This document shows, piece by piece, positions 37,240 through 48,865 of a DNA stretch of 64,000 bases (position 1 is its first letter; the number at the start of each line of letters is the position of its first letter). The position numbers and the translations under genes were made by a program. Location: assembly GCA_024734555.1 (NCBI GenBank), contig JANPWX010000151.1:480567-544566 (forward strand), given 5' to 3'. A model generated the notes under the pieces. It ran no database searches. It saw nothing but the letters and a program-made list of their open reading frames with translations, and was not told the DNA's origin. This stretch comes from Trochalopteron elliotii. Lineage: Eukaryota > Chordata > Aves > Passeriformes > Leiothrichidae.

Positions 37240-39259
37240 CATGGAACACAGCAGAGCCTCACACCACAACAACCCAACCTACCACACAACCAGGCCCTAT
37301 GTAAGGAAATCTCCTAGAGCCTGAAGTCGTGTTTCAGATTGAGAATTTTAACTTTGCAAAGGTCCCTGGCCAGTGGAAGAAAGCTGTTTTTGCTTCTTTT
37401 GCACTTGGTCTACAAGATAAACCTTGAACCTGTTGGAACTCCTCAGTTTTCACTGGGATCACCCCAGGGATTAGGCTGCTGTTGCTGCATTAAATCCTTT
37501 CTTAAGGAGCAGGAATAAAGCTCTTGGCTTCCACTGTTTGAAAACAGCACTCATAGAATGAGCAGACACCAGCACATCAATAATTTGTGGCCATGCAAAA
37601 GCTCTGGTAGGAAGCAGTTTAGAGGCCCACGTTCATCTCCTCACTGCATGGTGCTCCTGTCAATTTGAGTCAATTTAACCTTTGGGTTTACAATTCCTCA
37701 TGATTTTGCCACTAATTTAGTGACACTCTTCTTTATGAATTGAAAACAAGCTTTTGAGGGACCTTTTCAAGTGCCTTCACATGTCCATACCATTAACTCA
37801 GACCAAGAATAGTCCTAACCTAACTAAATACAGCCTTTAACATCTCCAAGAGCAGAGGGTGAAAAAGAGCTACACCTAATGAGCCACAGCCCACCAGAGC
37901 ATATGTTTGTCAGTGCTGCAGACTGATGCCAGGATTTATTATGTAAATTATTACACAACCATTTCTCGAGTCTCCAGTCCTAATGGCTTGCTGTGAAAAT
38001 ATATCACAAGCAGAAAATCAAGAAAGAAACCACATTATTCATATCTGAGTGGTTTTTACTTCTGCCATCCATTCCCCATCCAGAGAGTTTCTGGAGATAA
38101 ATCCTTTAATCCACCAGTGACTGCCAATGAGTTTCTGTGTTTGTGCCTGCAAAGGGGCCTAATAATAGTACAGACAGTGTGATACAAGAACCAGAAAGGG
38201 AGATAAAAGAACCTCTGACTCAAAGGATCATCTCACTTTGTACCCTTTGGATTCCATAAGGAATCATGTTTACACAGGTCATTAAAGACCTAATTCTTTT
38301 TTTCAGATAATGGTGATGTCCATTCAGCAACTGACCTGTGACACGGCCTGGAGTTTCAATGACTGCTGTTCAGAAACCTTCCTTTTAAAAGTGCAAATTC
38401 TGCATCATTTTGAAACTATTTGCCAGAAATAAAGGGTTAAAAATGTATGCTCACAGCAGCTCTCTTTCCACCTGCCAGGGAAGCAAAGGCAGGCAACATA
38501 AACCATGGAAAGAATTCTTTATATTGCCTCAGCTCCTTGGTGTGGAGCCCATCCTTTCCAAAGCGCCAGTCAAAATTCCACAGAAGTGAGCATTTACAAC
38601 CAAAACCATCCTTTTCTTTGAGGAAAATATTTTATATATATATATATATATAAATATAAATAAAGATATATATAATATATATATATATATAATGTAATCA
38701 AAACAATATCAAAATATTGGTTTGATTTTTATATCTGCTCTAAGTCCCAACTGCTTTTTCCTTAGTTAAAGAAAAAGATTCATCCTGACATCCATCAGAA
38801 AGAAACATATTTCAGGTTAACAAGCCACCTTTCAAAAACATCCACGCTGCAGTCTTAAAAGTGATTGACAGATGAGTAGTTGCCAGTCCTCTGCTGACTA
38901 ATTTCAGGCACTTAACTGCTGTCACCCCAAGCACCCCAGGAAACAGCAAGGCACCTCCTGACAGCAGCTGAGATCATGGTGGTGCAAGCTGCTCATTTCT
39001 CTCCCTGACTACAGGGGAGACAGCACTATTATTTTCCCAACTGAAGTGCATTAATTATGCACCTAAAGTTATCCAGGCTTATGCAGAAATAACATTTACA
39101 GAGAATCACTGCACTTCAAGTACTTCTGGGGAGAGGTCTTGCTTTTTAAAAAGTTTTTACATCCCCTGTAACATTTTTAGGTACCTCATTCCCACTGAAT
39201 TTACTGGGAGCTGGTGAATGACTACTTGTGGGCCTGAGAGATTTTAGCCTGCTAGCAGC
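37240..39259. other. Unique noncoding DNA with (AT)n
   Basis: No gene supported. A dinucleotide (TA)n block lies at 38631-38692. Confidence 0.5.
38631..38692. repeat. (TA)n microsatellite
   Basis: Two TA-repeat blocks separated by AAATATAAATAAAG. They can fold on themselves as cruciforms. Confidence 0.95.
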
Positions 39260-39540
39260 TGCTAACTTTTTCCCAAGGAAAAATTTCTCAAGAAAGTTTC
39301 TTCTCAAAACAATCTTGGCAAACAACTCTCCTTTCTCAAAACAATCCTTCTCCAGGTGGTGTTTTGCTGTGTCTCCAGTTTAACCAAAGGGATTAGAGAG
39401 GTGTCATTCCTATTCACCAATCATGTTGTCTGTATCAGAACACTTTATAAAATGTAGTAAGAATTAGAAAATAAAGTCTTCTTTTTCTATGCTCTTGGTC
39501 TTCTGAAATGTTAGGAGTCTTTCTTTAATGTCCTACAGCA
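39260..39540 (+). mobile_element. Probable solo LTR with clustered CCAAT, TATA and AATAAA
   Basis: The segment has a compact LTR-like promoter: CCAAT at 39417-39421, TATAAAA at 39446-39452 and AATAAA at 39470-39475, then GTCTTCTTTTTCTATGCTC and TCTTTCTTTAATGTCC. Upstream are the words TTTTTCCCAAGGAAAAATTT and two copies of CTCAAAACAATC (about 39303 and 39339). The short TATA-to-poly(A) distance (about 18 bases between) suits LTRs with a very short R region, as in alpha/betaretrovirus-like elements. Proposed ends TGCT...AGCA are tentative and I see no clean target duplication. No coding remnant adjoins. Confidence 0.5.
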
Positions 39541-41178
39541 ACAACTACTTAATGAAGACCTTTCCCCAAAGCACAGGTGGAAACTCTGTTTTTCACCTCT
39601 TTTGGGAGTGTGGGCACAGCAACAGAGCACCTCAGGAGAACAGGAAGCAGGTTATGGGAGCTGGGGAAGAGAGAAAATTGAATCACCACCTTATTGGCAT
39701 TTCCAGCAGCTCAGGGGCTCCTGGAGAATCCTGCTGGCTTTGTGATGGATGTGACCCATGGAGGTCAAGAAGCCCCAGGTGGATGTTACAGCTGACAGTG
39801 CTGCTCTGCAGTGGGGATGCAGAGGGGCACAAGGCAGTGGCAGTTTGCAGAGTCTCCCTCTGTGGGATGCACCACTTTAACCCTTAACAAAAGCATGCTA
39901 GGAAAGTGCTTTTGTATTTATTTGCAAGACAAAAACATCCTTTAGGCAAAAAAATAAAAACCAAAAAAACCTGTTACAATCCAAACAAGACTTTTGTTGA
40001 AGGTAAAAAGAGGCTCAGATAGGAGAAAAGCAGCACACACACATGCAATTGGCCAGGCTTATTTAAGCCTGCAAAACCTCTGAAGAGTTGAGGGTTTACC
40101 AGAGCAGATCTGATAATGTCCCATATGTAATTAGAAAAAGGAAAACAAACACATCTCAATGTGTCTAGCAGATCACCATTGCTGTGTGTTATGGGAAAAA
40201 GTGCAATCCCCTTCTCTCTGCTGAAATGGGCCATTCAAACCAATTAAAATGTATCAGCTGGGTTTTAACATGTATTTTCACATTAATAAGGAGCATACTA
40301 CAAAATACTTAAAGGTATAGGCAAGCAAAATTAGGAAGGAACATCCAGCTCCACACTTCCTGCAGCTTCCAGCATGAAAAGAACAGAATGCAATATCAAC
40401 TTGATTGTGCAATACCAACCCATCTTCTCTTATTAATGACTTGGGAAAAAAGTGATACCCCGTTGGTGTGGATTTTAAATACATCTCCACATGATCTGAT
40501 CCTTAGCTCTAAAATGCCCAGTTTTCTAAAGGCTGGACTCTTCCCTTCAGGCACAGCTAACAGAATTTAATATTTTGCCTTAATATTGGGATACCCTACA
40601 AAGCAACATGCAACGTAATGTGAAAGGCTGACTTGGCAGCCTTGGGTCACTGCTGCCAATATTTACTTGTGAAAGTGACAGATAGAGGTTTTCCATGGAG
40701 AAAAGCCAATTTTTTTTTTACAAAATAATTAATCACAAAGTGTAACATAATCTATTTAATTTTTTCTAAGACACAGCAAAATATGTTGCATGGGATGTGC
40801 TCCTAAATGGGGTGAAAGGTGGAACGGCTATACCCTTCCAGTTTAAATTTTATTTAATTATGTTCTTTATTCTGGCTGAGCCAAATGTCTGCATTCAGCC
40901 ATGAAAAATGCTACATCAGGCCTCCTGATCCTGCAGCTGCAGGTGAATGTGGTTTATACAAGCTGAGGTAATACTGGAAACTGGTGTCAGGACTTGGCTG
41001 CAGAAAAAAACCAGCACTTCAGAGCAAGGCTGCTTATTGTATTAAATAAAGGCTGGATTTTAGGAAAGCTGTGGTTCATTTTCTTCATTATAACATGTGT
41101 GAAAGCTTTAAACAACCTCTGGCCCAGAGCAGGTTATCCTTCTACAGCAAGAATTAATAACTAAATCTAATAATCTCT
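39541..41178. other. Unique noncoding DNA
   Basis: No gene or known repeat recognised. Slightly GC-richer at 39600-39890. Confidence 0.5.
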
Positions 41179-41290
41179 GCAAGTCCCTTAAATTCTCTGG
41201 ACCTAACATTTCCTCTCCATGAAACAGATACGACATGTATTATTACCCTCACAAAAATCACCATGATGATGAAAAATATTTCTTCTTTCT
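41179..41290 (+). mobile_element. Possible ancient MIR-type SINE relic
   Basis: The run GCAAGTCCCTTAAATTCTCT, then GGACCTAACATTTCCTC, CATGAAACAGATA and TATTATTACCCTCAC follows the order of the conserved MIR core and 3' half (caagt.acttaacctctctg, cctcagtttcctc, tgtaaaatggggata, ataataccta.ctca). Similarity is about 70% by eye, as expected for a pre-amniote relic. A shorter reverse-strand match (GGGAAACTGAGTCACAGA) lies at 42718-42780. Confidence 0.45.
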
Positions 41291-41439
41291 AACCCTTCTT
41301 TCAAGGAAAAAAAAAATAAATCCCTTCAAAAAAGATGAAAAACCTGGTGGATACACGAGCTTGATGTAAGCTCAGCCACATTTTCCTTCGTTACAGAAGA
41401 CACAAAACATATGCTCAAATGGGACACAGTAGGGCCTTG

Positions 41440-41640
41440 TGGATGCTCTTTGTAAATTTGCTCTCTGCTGGAAATTCGAGGCTTTTTTAGCTCTTTGTCG
41501 AGGTTTGCGGTGGCCTCTAGTGGTGTCTGTGGGAACGGGACACTTCCCTCTCCCGGGATATCCGAATGAGATCCATGAACCCAAAACATCCGTGCTCAGA
41601 ATTCTGCCATTCCCTCAAACGGGAAAGAGCTGATCAGTAA
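41440..41640. promoter_or_regulatory. CpG-dense patch with near-consensus CTCF word
   Basis: Eight CpG dinucleotides occur within about 170 bases (TTCGAG, GTCGAG, TGCGGT, AACGGG, CCCGGG, TCCGAA, ATCCGT, AACGGG), while the surrounding DNA has almost none. At 41511-41523 the + strand reads TGGCCTCTAGTGG; its reverse complement CCACTAGAGGCCA differs by one base from the CTCF core CCACTAGAGGGCA. Open frames exist on both strands here (minus 41589-41326, plus 41439-41633), so a hidden exon cannot be excluded, but splice signals are unclear. Confidence 0.4.
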
Positions 41641-43029
41641 GGCTCTCCCACAGTTTACACTTTGGGATGACAAATATTGGCTCTTTGACTGTGAAGAAAT
41701 AGCTTGATTTGCTCTCTTATTTCTTTGCAACAAGCTCATTAAATCCTTACTTTAAAAATCTAAATCTTTTATGCTGGTGCCTTGAATTAGTCCTCTTCCC
41801 TAGAGTTTCCCCTCAAAGATTTAACATTTACCTGACTTCATCCTCAGCCCAGTGATAAATCTGAGGATGTAAATAAAATTTCAACTGGTCTTTCCTGACA
41901 GAGTGATAAAGAAATCTGACGATGGTCTTTCCTAACAGAGACACACAAGTGAGCTTCCAAAACAATTTGGGACACAGTCTGACTGTGCTGCAATAGTGAG
42001 CAATGACAAGGATAGTTTTAGGGTCTGATTTTCTCACAGGAGAAATGTTTTTGGACTTCATTCCTTGAGCTGTCTTTTACATATTCCTCGGGTTCATTTC
42101 AGAAGCAGAACACCACCCTCTGCTGAGAGAAATATATACATTTTTCCTCACACCGTGTCACTCTCAGCCCTTAATGACTTCTTTGCCAGATGCCATTTGT
42201 CATTTCTCTCTTATCTCTCTTGAAATCATTCTCATGAAAAGACTAAACCATCCAACCCCAAATCTCTGCTGTACCACTGCAAAAACCTCTTACTGGTTGT
42301 GCTATTTCTCCTTCCTGACTTCAGACCCTAAGGCCAAACTGCAGAAGTGTGAGAGGTTCTAAATCTAGCATGAATGTGGAGTAGCAATGGCAGTGCTCAC
42401 TTTGGCCATTATTTAATGCCTCTGAGACAGTTTCTTCCCAAGAATATCACAAAATACTTGTCAGAGATGTCTGAGCTAAATGTGCCAAGGGTGATTCACC
42501 TAACAAGAGGTGAATCTGACTAGAACACATAGAGGTTTTTATTTTAAACTCTCATTTCTTCAAGGGCTTGCACAGAACTCATTCTGTTTAGCATTTCATT
42601 TCATCTGAAATATAAAACATTGGGCAATTTAACAATGACATCCTGTCACTCAGCAGCTCAGCTGGGCTCCCCAAAAGAGCCCACAGAATAGCTTTGAAGT
42701 GAGGACCTATGTGGGCTGGGAAACTGAGTCACAGATAGAAGAGCTCACAGATAGGACGTGACAAGGTCAGAAATAAACCCCAATTTTCCCATTTCCTAGG
42801 ATCCCATCCTAATTCCTGGACACATTCCTTTTCTTGGGAGGGTTATTTCACAACGAGCTGTTAAATCCCACCACCATTCTCCCTTTTCTCTGGCCAAAAT
42901 GATATCACATGTTGCTTTCATTACTGGTTTGTCCTATCCTTTGGCTCTCCTGCTCCACTCCAGCTCCCTTGGCTTGGCCCACGATCTTTCCAAGAACACA
43001 GTGCAAGAATTATTCCCGTTTTATGCAAA
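41641..43029. other. Unique noncoding DNA
   Basis: Contains the short tandem duplication at 41852-41940 and a possible MIR-like fragment on the minus strand at 42718-42780. No gene supported. Confidence 0.45.
41852..41940 (+). repeat. Imperfect tandem duplication of a 37-50 bp unit
   Basis: GTGATAAA...ATCTGA.GATG followed by TGGTCTTTCCT(G/A)ACAGAG occurs twice: the second word is at 41886 and 41923. The first copy has an extra AAATAAAATTTCAAC-like insert, so the two units differ in length. Confidence 0.85.
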
Positions 43030-43790
43030 GCTTGCCTAAATTTGTGGCAAGGAGAAGGCTGCAGAAGAAGCGTATCGTGTGACTCCCAAATGAAACCAGC
43101 TGCCTATTATTTCCATGTCTGTAACTTCAGACCAAATTATGTGAGCTGGAAAGCCAATCTTTGGCCACCCTTTGGCAGAGAGAGCTTTTATAATTATTTT
43201 TATTTACATTTTGTGCTGTTAGCGTGGAAATTTGATCTCAAATCTGACCTTGTTGTCATCTCCTCCCACTCAGCCAATTTCACTGCCAAGCTAATTACAA
43301 CAGTGTGGAAAATTTGCCTTAATGGGTCGTTACATTGTAGCTGTCAAGGCTATCAAAAAGAACCCAAAAATCAGTGGCACCACCTCCCATAGGTCACTGA
43401 CAGCAATTGCAAAGCTCCCCTGAAGTTTTCACCCTGTTTCCTGACAGGCTTGTAAAGCTTCCACCAAACTCCACGCAACAACAGGCCATCCCTGTCTGGT
43501 AACCATAATGATTGATCTAAAATTAATTTGGGATAATATTTGACCAGAGAAGGATATTGGGACCACGGGCTCTCTGAGAGTAGCTGGGAGTCATTATCGT
43601 TACAAGCTTATCTAAAAATATTGTGTGCCTTTCAAAAATCAGTTCTCACTCTCAAACACTTAATGCAGGAACTGCCCCATGCAACATTATGGCCACAAGT
43701 CTGTAAGGTGTAAATTAATTGCTTAATTATCTCTTTGGTTATTAAAGTATATTGTTTTCTCTTGAGCCTGTATGTTAATTAGCCCTCTTT
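43030..43790. promoter_or_regulatory. Candidate conserved noncoding/enhancer-like block
   Basis: This stretch lacks repeat signatures and is dense in developmental transcription-factor words: GCCAAGCTAATTACAACAG, TTACATTGTAGCTGTCAAGG, then AATTAATTGCTTAATTATCT (43713 onward), GGTTATTAAAG and ATTGTTTTCTC. These resemble homeodomain (TAATTA, TTAATTG), TALE (TGTCA) and SOX (ATTGTT) sites. The 116-codon + frame at 43042-43392 has no splice or family support. The call is from composition alone. Confidence 0.25.
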
Positions 43791-44047
43791 CAGCTGCTAG
43801 AGAGGAGTGCCTTATTTCACCTCAAGCAGTTCAAAACTTCCTTCTCCAAGCTTCTTTATTCTTGTGGGGAGGCAGAGACGAGAAGAAATGGATATTTTCC
43901 TCATATTTTTCCCACCTTACTTCCTACACACTGTTCTCACTCATTCCTCTGCCTGAGGTCTAGCAAGGACTCCACCTGAGAGTAAAATGACACTGGGAAG
44001 TCTATTTCCCAAAGCCAGGCTGGGGCAGTGTGAGTACATGAAACACA

Positions 44048-44136
44048 CTTGTCATTCCCAGAAAAATTATAATTTTTTAATTTCCAGATAAAAAAAATCC
44101 AGAACTAAAAACATCTAAGTTGAGAACAACAGCAAG
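44048..44136 (+). repeat. Copy A of a diverged dispersed repeat
   Basis: Aligns with 45112-45210: shared words include CATTCCCAGA, TTTAATTTCCAGA, CTAAAAACA-like and an exact TTGAGAACAACAGCAAG at the end. Same orientation, about 1.06 kb apart. I do not recognise the family. Confidence 0.8.
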
Positions 44137-45111
44137 AGGACACTACCTAGTGGCTTGAACCAAAATTAAAATTTCAGTACATAAGAGCTGCTTCTCTCAA
44201 GGCCTTGAGTATCAAAACCAAGCTGTGATTCACATCTCTTACCACCTAAATTTGCCTAAATTTGCACCTCACATGCAAATGGTCTGTGTCAGCTCATCTG
44301 AGCTGCATGGGACTTCTATTTTTTTGTACTTTTCCACTTCTCACCTTTTCAAAAGCCAGAGTTCCACAGTCAATGCTCAAAACAGCTTCTGCAGCCCATT
44401 GAGAGATATAGGAAACAACTTTCCTGAATGAGGCAGCAGATTTGTAGCAGACAGAAATAACAGATGACATGAGGTACCTTCTTCCTTCTTTGGAATACTG
44501 TGCAGTAAAGTATCTACCACTGATATTATGGGAAATGTGAACAGCCAAAAATAGAAGGTGGTGGCAGCAGGATGAGGCCTCAGTGCCAGGGCTGAATTAC
44601 CATGGTCTGTTCACAGCCAGCATCTTGAGGCTCAGAGTAAATCCTGCAATATATTTTCTTCTGAAAGGAATTTATGGTCAGGAAGAAAGCTGGCTAGTGG
44701 TATGAACTCATTGTAAAACAAACACACACACAAATCCTGGTACTGTTGGAAGGGTAATAGATTCAAATCTACTTCCACCCAATTATTTCTTCATTTTCAG
44801 AGGGCGCAGTGGAATGAAAGAATTCAGAGAAAGTATTGAAGCTTTATCTTAACCCTGCCAGATCTGCATAACAGAATGTGGCTTATAGCTTGGGGCAAAA
44901 ACAAGAGTTATTTGCAGAACCTTTGGCTTCCTGGCTGCATATCCCAGGGGCTGTGAGCATCCCACATCCTCATCTGGCTCTGAGTCTCCTTTTCAGCAGA
45001 TCTTCAGCACAACACACCAGTGAAAGTGAAAAACTCTCAGTTAGCCAGCAAGATAGGCAAGCAACAAACTCACCATCTCTCATTTCACAAAATGAAAGTG
45101 CAGACGATGTC

Positions 45112-45210
45112 CTTGGCATTCCCAGAGTAATTGCTTTATTTATTTTTTTTTTTAATTTCCAGAAACATAAATCCCGAAATAAAAACACCTAGTTTGAGAA
45201 CAACAGCAAG
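45112..45210 (+). repeat. Copy B of a diverged dispersed repeat
   Basis: Partner of 44048-44136. This copy has a longer T-run (about 45144-45155) before AATTTCCAGA. The 17-base end word TTGAGAACAACAGCAAG is identical to copy A. Confidence 0.8.
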
Positions 45211-45414
45211 GAAACCCAGACGTGAAAATCCTAAATCCTATGCCCACATTTTTTGCCTTTCAGAGACAGCTCAGAAGGAAGTTCCCAACTTCTTCATGGT
45301 TCTACAGATTTCATTTTCCTGCATAGCTTTGCCAAGGTTTTAGGGTTTGAACACCAGCACTTGATTCTTTGGGACAGGCCACACTATGAAAATCACTCTA
45401 GTAGTTCTAATATA

Positions 45415-45577
45415 TGCACATATTTCTTCATATATGTATAAATGTATAAATATATATTAAATTATGTATCTTTTTAATGTTTATTTTGTGTAATATGTTT
45501 GTTTATTTATTTATACAAAATAGCACGTTTATTTTGTGTATATATATTATATTATATTATATATATATATATTTATC
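45415..45577. repeat. AT-rich simple sequence
   Basis: Interrupted (TA)n/(TTTA)n with GTTTATTTTGTGTA occurring twice (about 45479 and 45528). A T-rich word and its near reverse complement flank a TTTATTTA core. Confidence 0.9.
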
Positions 45578-46564
45578 TAAGTACCAAGCTGATAATCATG
45601 TAAACAAGTCCTGGAGAGTGTAAATTATGTCATGCTTCTGGCAGAGTCAGCAATCATTGGGTTTGCCTATCGATTTTCAATTCCTTGCACATCCTTATTT
45701 ACCCACTGCTTCTAAAAGCTTGCTTGTATTATTATTAATACTGATGGCTGTTTTAGGAGCACTTGTAGACTAAAACCTTTTACTCTTAGTTCTTGTGTGT
45801 GATAGCCAGAAGGGCTCTGTGCTTGGTTTTAGAAGTGTGAGCCCCAGAAAACCCTTCCCACTGACTGAGTGCCCCATGCAAGGGACAGCAGCAAAATCTC
45901 AGCAGGATTTTGGCAGTTTACAGTACCTAGAATATACAGGCTACTGCAAAATTCACAGATTATTGTTGAGGCAACTTCCCTTAGGCTACTGTGATTTCTT
46001 CCAACTAAAACATTTTTGATAATTTCTTATTTTCTTTTTTAGTCTCAAAAAAAAAAAAAAATCAAAGCAAGTCATTTGGTTAAACAATCAACACTAAAGT
46101 GGCTGAAGAAAAGGTGGTTTCTTTATGGCAACTCTGCAATAAATAAACAATTCGAAAACACCTCCCCACCACCACCCCCTTTCCCACCAACTTTTCACCT
46201 GGGATTGTTTTCTGCTGTGGAGTCACCTTCACCTGATCCCACTGGACATGTCAGGTCAGACCCAAAACACCCAAGGGAGGCTTTTGCAAAGATGAAATAA
46301 AGGGAATAGAGGCGGGCACGGAACAGGTAATTGCTGGTGCAATCCAAAAGGCTTCAAGAATAAAATGTAGCCCAAAAATATTCCTGGTCCTTCTGCTTCC
46401 CCACTAAACTTTGAGAGCACAGCTAAACCCTCTAAAATGGCAATGCTGGACTTGGGATGCCCAGCCTGAAGCTCCAGCTTGCACACACAGGGTTTGCAGC
46501 AAAAATTACCACCACAGCAAATGCAATCCAACCTGGTCTTGGTGGGCACAGCCATTACAGTGTC

Positions 46565-46707
46565 AATGTAATTACATTACATTAACATTATTATTAAATA
46601 CATTAATAATTATAATACTAATAAACTGCTACTACTAAACATTAATAATTAAATGCATCCTAATAAATAAATAAAAATTAAAGTTATTAATGTAATTGCA
46701 TTACATT
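46565..46707. repeat. AT block bounded by two 19-bp near-palindromic repeats
   Basis: AATGTAATTACATTACATT at 46565-46583 and AATGTAATTGCATTACATT at 46689-46707 differ by one base and enclose 105 bases made of ATTAATAATT-type words, with ACATTAATAATTA itself present twice (about 46599 and 46639). Confidence 0.85.
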
Positions 46708-48576
46708 GTTACACTATTTCATAAAGAAGAAAAAGCTCCCAACAGAACTGAAGATTTCACTCCTATGTCTAATTCTAGACACGACTCTTGGATTCTCTTA
46801 AAAACATCTTGCTCCTCAGAGCCTGCAATTATGTGTTTTCAGTCTTGCATTTTTTTATTATTCCCACTTTATCCTTTCAATAAAGTTAATAAATAGTGAA
46901 GCTTAACAACACAATAAAATTGTCCTTCACAGCTTCAGTTAGTGTCTCTTTAGCCAATCTCAACATACAAATTTGCTATAACCAATACAACATGAATGGA
47001 AGCTGTGTTTTTATTCTTTCAGTGTGCCCACTTGAACAGCAGAAATTTTAAGCCCACTCAGGCTCTTCATAAAACTCTGGGAGTTTTTTCTGGTTTGGAA
47101 CAAATGCAGAAGTTTGCTCCATTGTTTTCAGAGTCACTCTGACTAGGCTCAACATTTCTGGTCTGTCAGGTTGCAGGAACTGATCCAGTTACTAAGTTTA
47201 CTCTGCTAATAGACCTAATTTCTCAGCCTTAACTCACCTTTGACACAGCAGATTAAGTGCCAGACCATTTGCTGTTGTGCTTTGCTGCTCCTGGCAGCAG
47301 AAGCAATTCAAATTTAACTTGCACAACAATCAGACAGATGATTATGGGAGGAAGCTTCTTATTATATGGAATTAGAGGCTGATGATCAGGCTGACTCTCT
47401 CCACCTTTCCCTACAGGAAAATAAAGGGGATTTCACTGAGTCTCACTGCAAGCACTTAGAGGCAGCATTTGACCACAAAAATACTCAGTCTGCAACCTCT
47501 GACCTTGCCCCGAGTATCCCAGCCACAAGTCACATTTCAGAACAGAAAAAAAATCAGTTTGTTATTCAGTTTCATCTGTTAGTGAGTGGGAAGCAATTTG
47601 CTGCAAACCATTTTAACATCCTCAAGCCTCAGTGAGGCTGAGAGCATGCAAGGTTCTGAACATTTCATTGTCCTGCATAGCACTCTGTGTTGGTCATGAT
47701 TAAAAAGACTCATTTAGCTCAAAAATTTCATTTAAGTTAATTTCCATTTGACTTGAAAATTAAGATGTTTATGAATTATATGCTGGCTCATTAAAATGGT
47801 AAACAAGATGGATAAAGTAAGCCTCTTTTACAGCTCTTGTCTCTAAGTGAAATAAGCTGGAAAAAGGATGAGGTTGAAACTTCAAGACACCTGAAGGCCT
47901 CTACTGACTTAATAAGGCCAAGTATTTTCTCATTTCCAATTTCTTTTTCCATTATTTTTTTTCTACTTCCCTTTGAGCACACAAAACTAATAAGTATGTT
48001 TTTATCACAGAGAAATAAAGTAGCACTGCTGAAATCTGCAAGAGCAAGTGAGCATGGAAGTCATGGAAATGCCATTTTATATTTTTTTTTTAATAAAAGC
48101 TCTAATAAAGATGTATGTATAAGCCTTGCAGCTCTTTAATAAGAACCTGAACCTGCATGATGCTGCAGACCTCAGCTTCCCCTGAAGTTGGCAAACTATT
48201 TCACAGGAAACAATCTTGTGCTGGTCCCAAGACAATGAACAATATTATCTAACATATCTTTTCTACCTTGAACCTCTGTGATTAGGTTCTTAATTATATC
48301 AGTTGGAGAACATTAGGAAGACAGGAGAGTGGAAATGCAGCTCCCAGCAATTTTTTTTCCAGGTGCAAAGGAGAGGGGACACACTCCCAGCCTTTCACAG
48401 TGAGTGGGAGAAGAGAAAGCCCCCAGGGTCCCCATCACTGTGCCATGCCCAGAGAGAGGCACAGACAGCATTTTGCTGCAGCAAAAATACTCCAGTTGCA
48501 GGCTCTGGTTACAGGAATGTGGCACCCAAGGCCTGGGTGGGTCCCAGATCTTGCTGCTGGGAGCCAGAAGTCCTGG

Positions 48577-48865
48577 ATTCATTAAATCATTTAGGCTGGA
48601 AAAAAGCTCCAAGATCACTGAGTGTGATTTACCCAGCACTGCCAACCCCACATGTCCCCAAGTGCCACTTGTTCCCTCCTTTTAAATCCCTCCAGGCTGG
48701 GGACTCTGCCACTTCCCTGGGCAGCCTGTTCCAGTGTTTGGCAACAGTTTCTGGGGATAAATTTTCCTAATATCCAACCTAAACCTCTACTGGTGCCACT
48801 CACAGGCCATTTCCTCTTGTCCTGTTTCTTTTTACTTGGGAAGAGAAACCAACTCTTACTTGCAC
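48577..48865 (-). mobile_element. CR1 LINE, 5'-truncated 3' end, reverse orientation
   Basis: On the + strand the sequence is the reverse complement of the CR1 3' end: ATTTAGGCTGGAAAAAAGCT near the left end (the CR1 3'UTR), CACTTCCCTGGGCAGCCTGT, CTAATATCCAACCTAAACCT and GGCCATTTCCTCTTGTCCTG. Translation of the minus strand gives a decayed version of the ORF2 C-terminal tail, with ILGKFIPRNCCQTLEQAAQG then VPSLEGFKRREQVALGDM, where the family has an RKNFFTERV...HWNRLP...SPSLEVFKKRVDVAL pattern. The tail repeat has decayed to AATGATTTAATGAAT. The core reverse transcriptase is absent, so this is a dead truncated copy, more diverged in protein than the 13746 copy. Confidence 0.95.

Larger units (their letters stand above)
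43791..48576. other. Noncoding DNA with AT-rich simple repeats
   Basis: Holds the diverged repeat pair (44048-44136 and 45112-45210), AT-rich simple sequence at 45415-45577 and a repeated palindromic AT block at 46565-46707. No gene supported. Confidence 0.5.

Noticed and set aside
43042..43392. 116-codon + strand frame
   Set aside because: No acceptor or donor at sensible places, and the DNA looks more like regulatory sequence than an exon.
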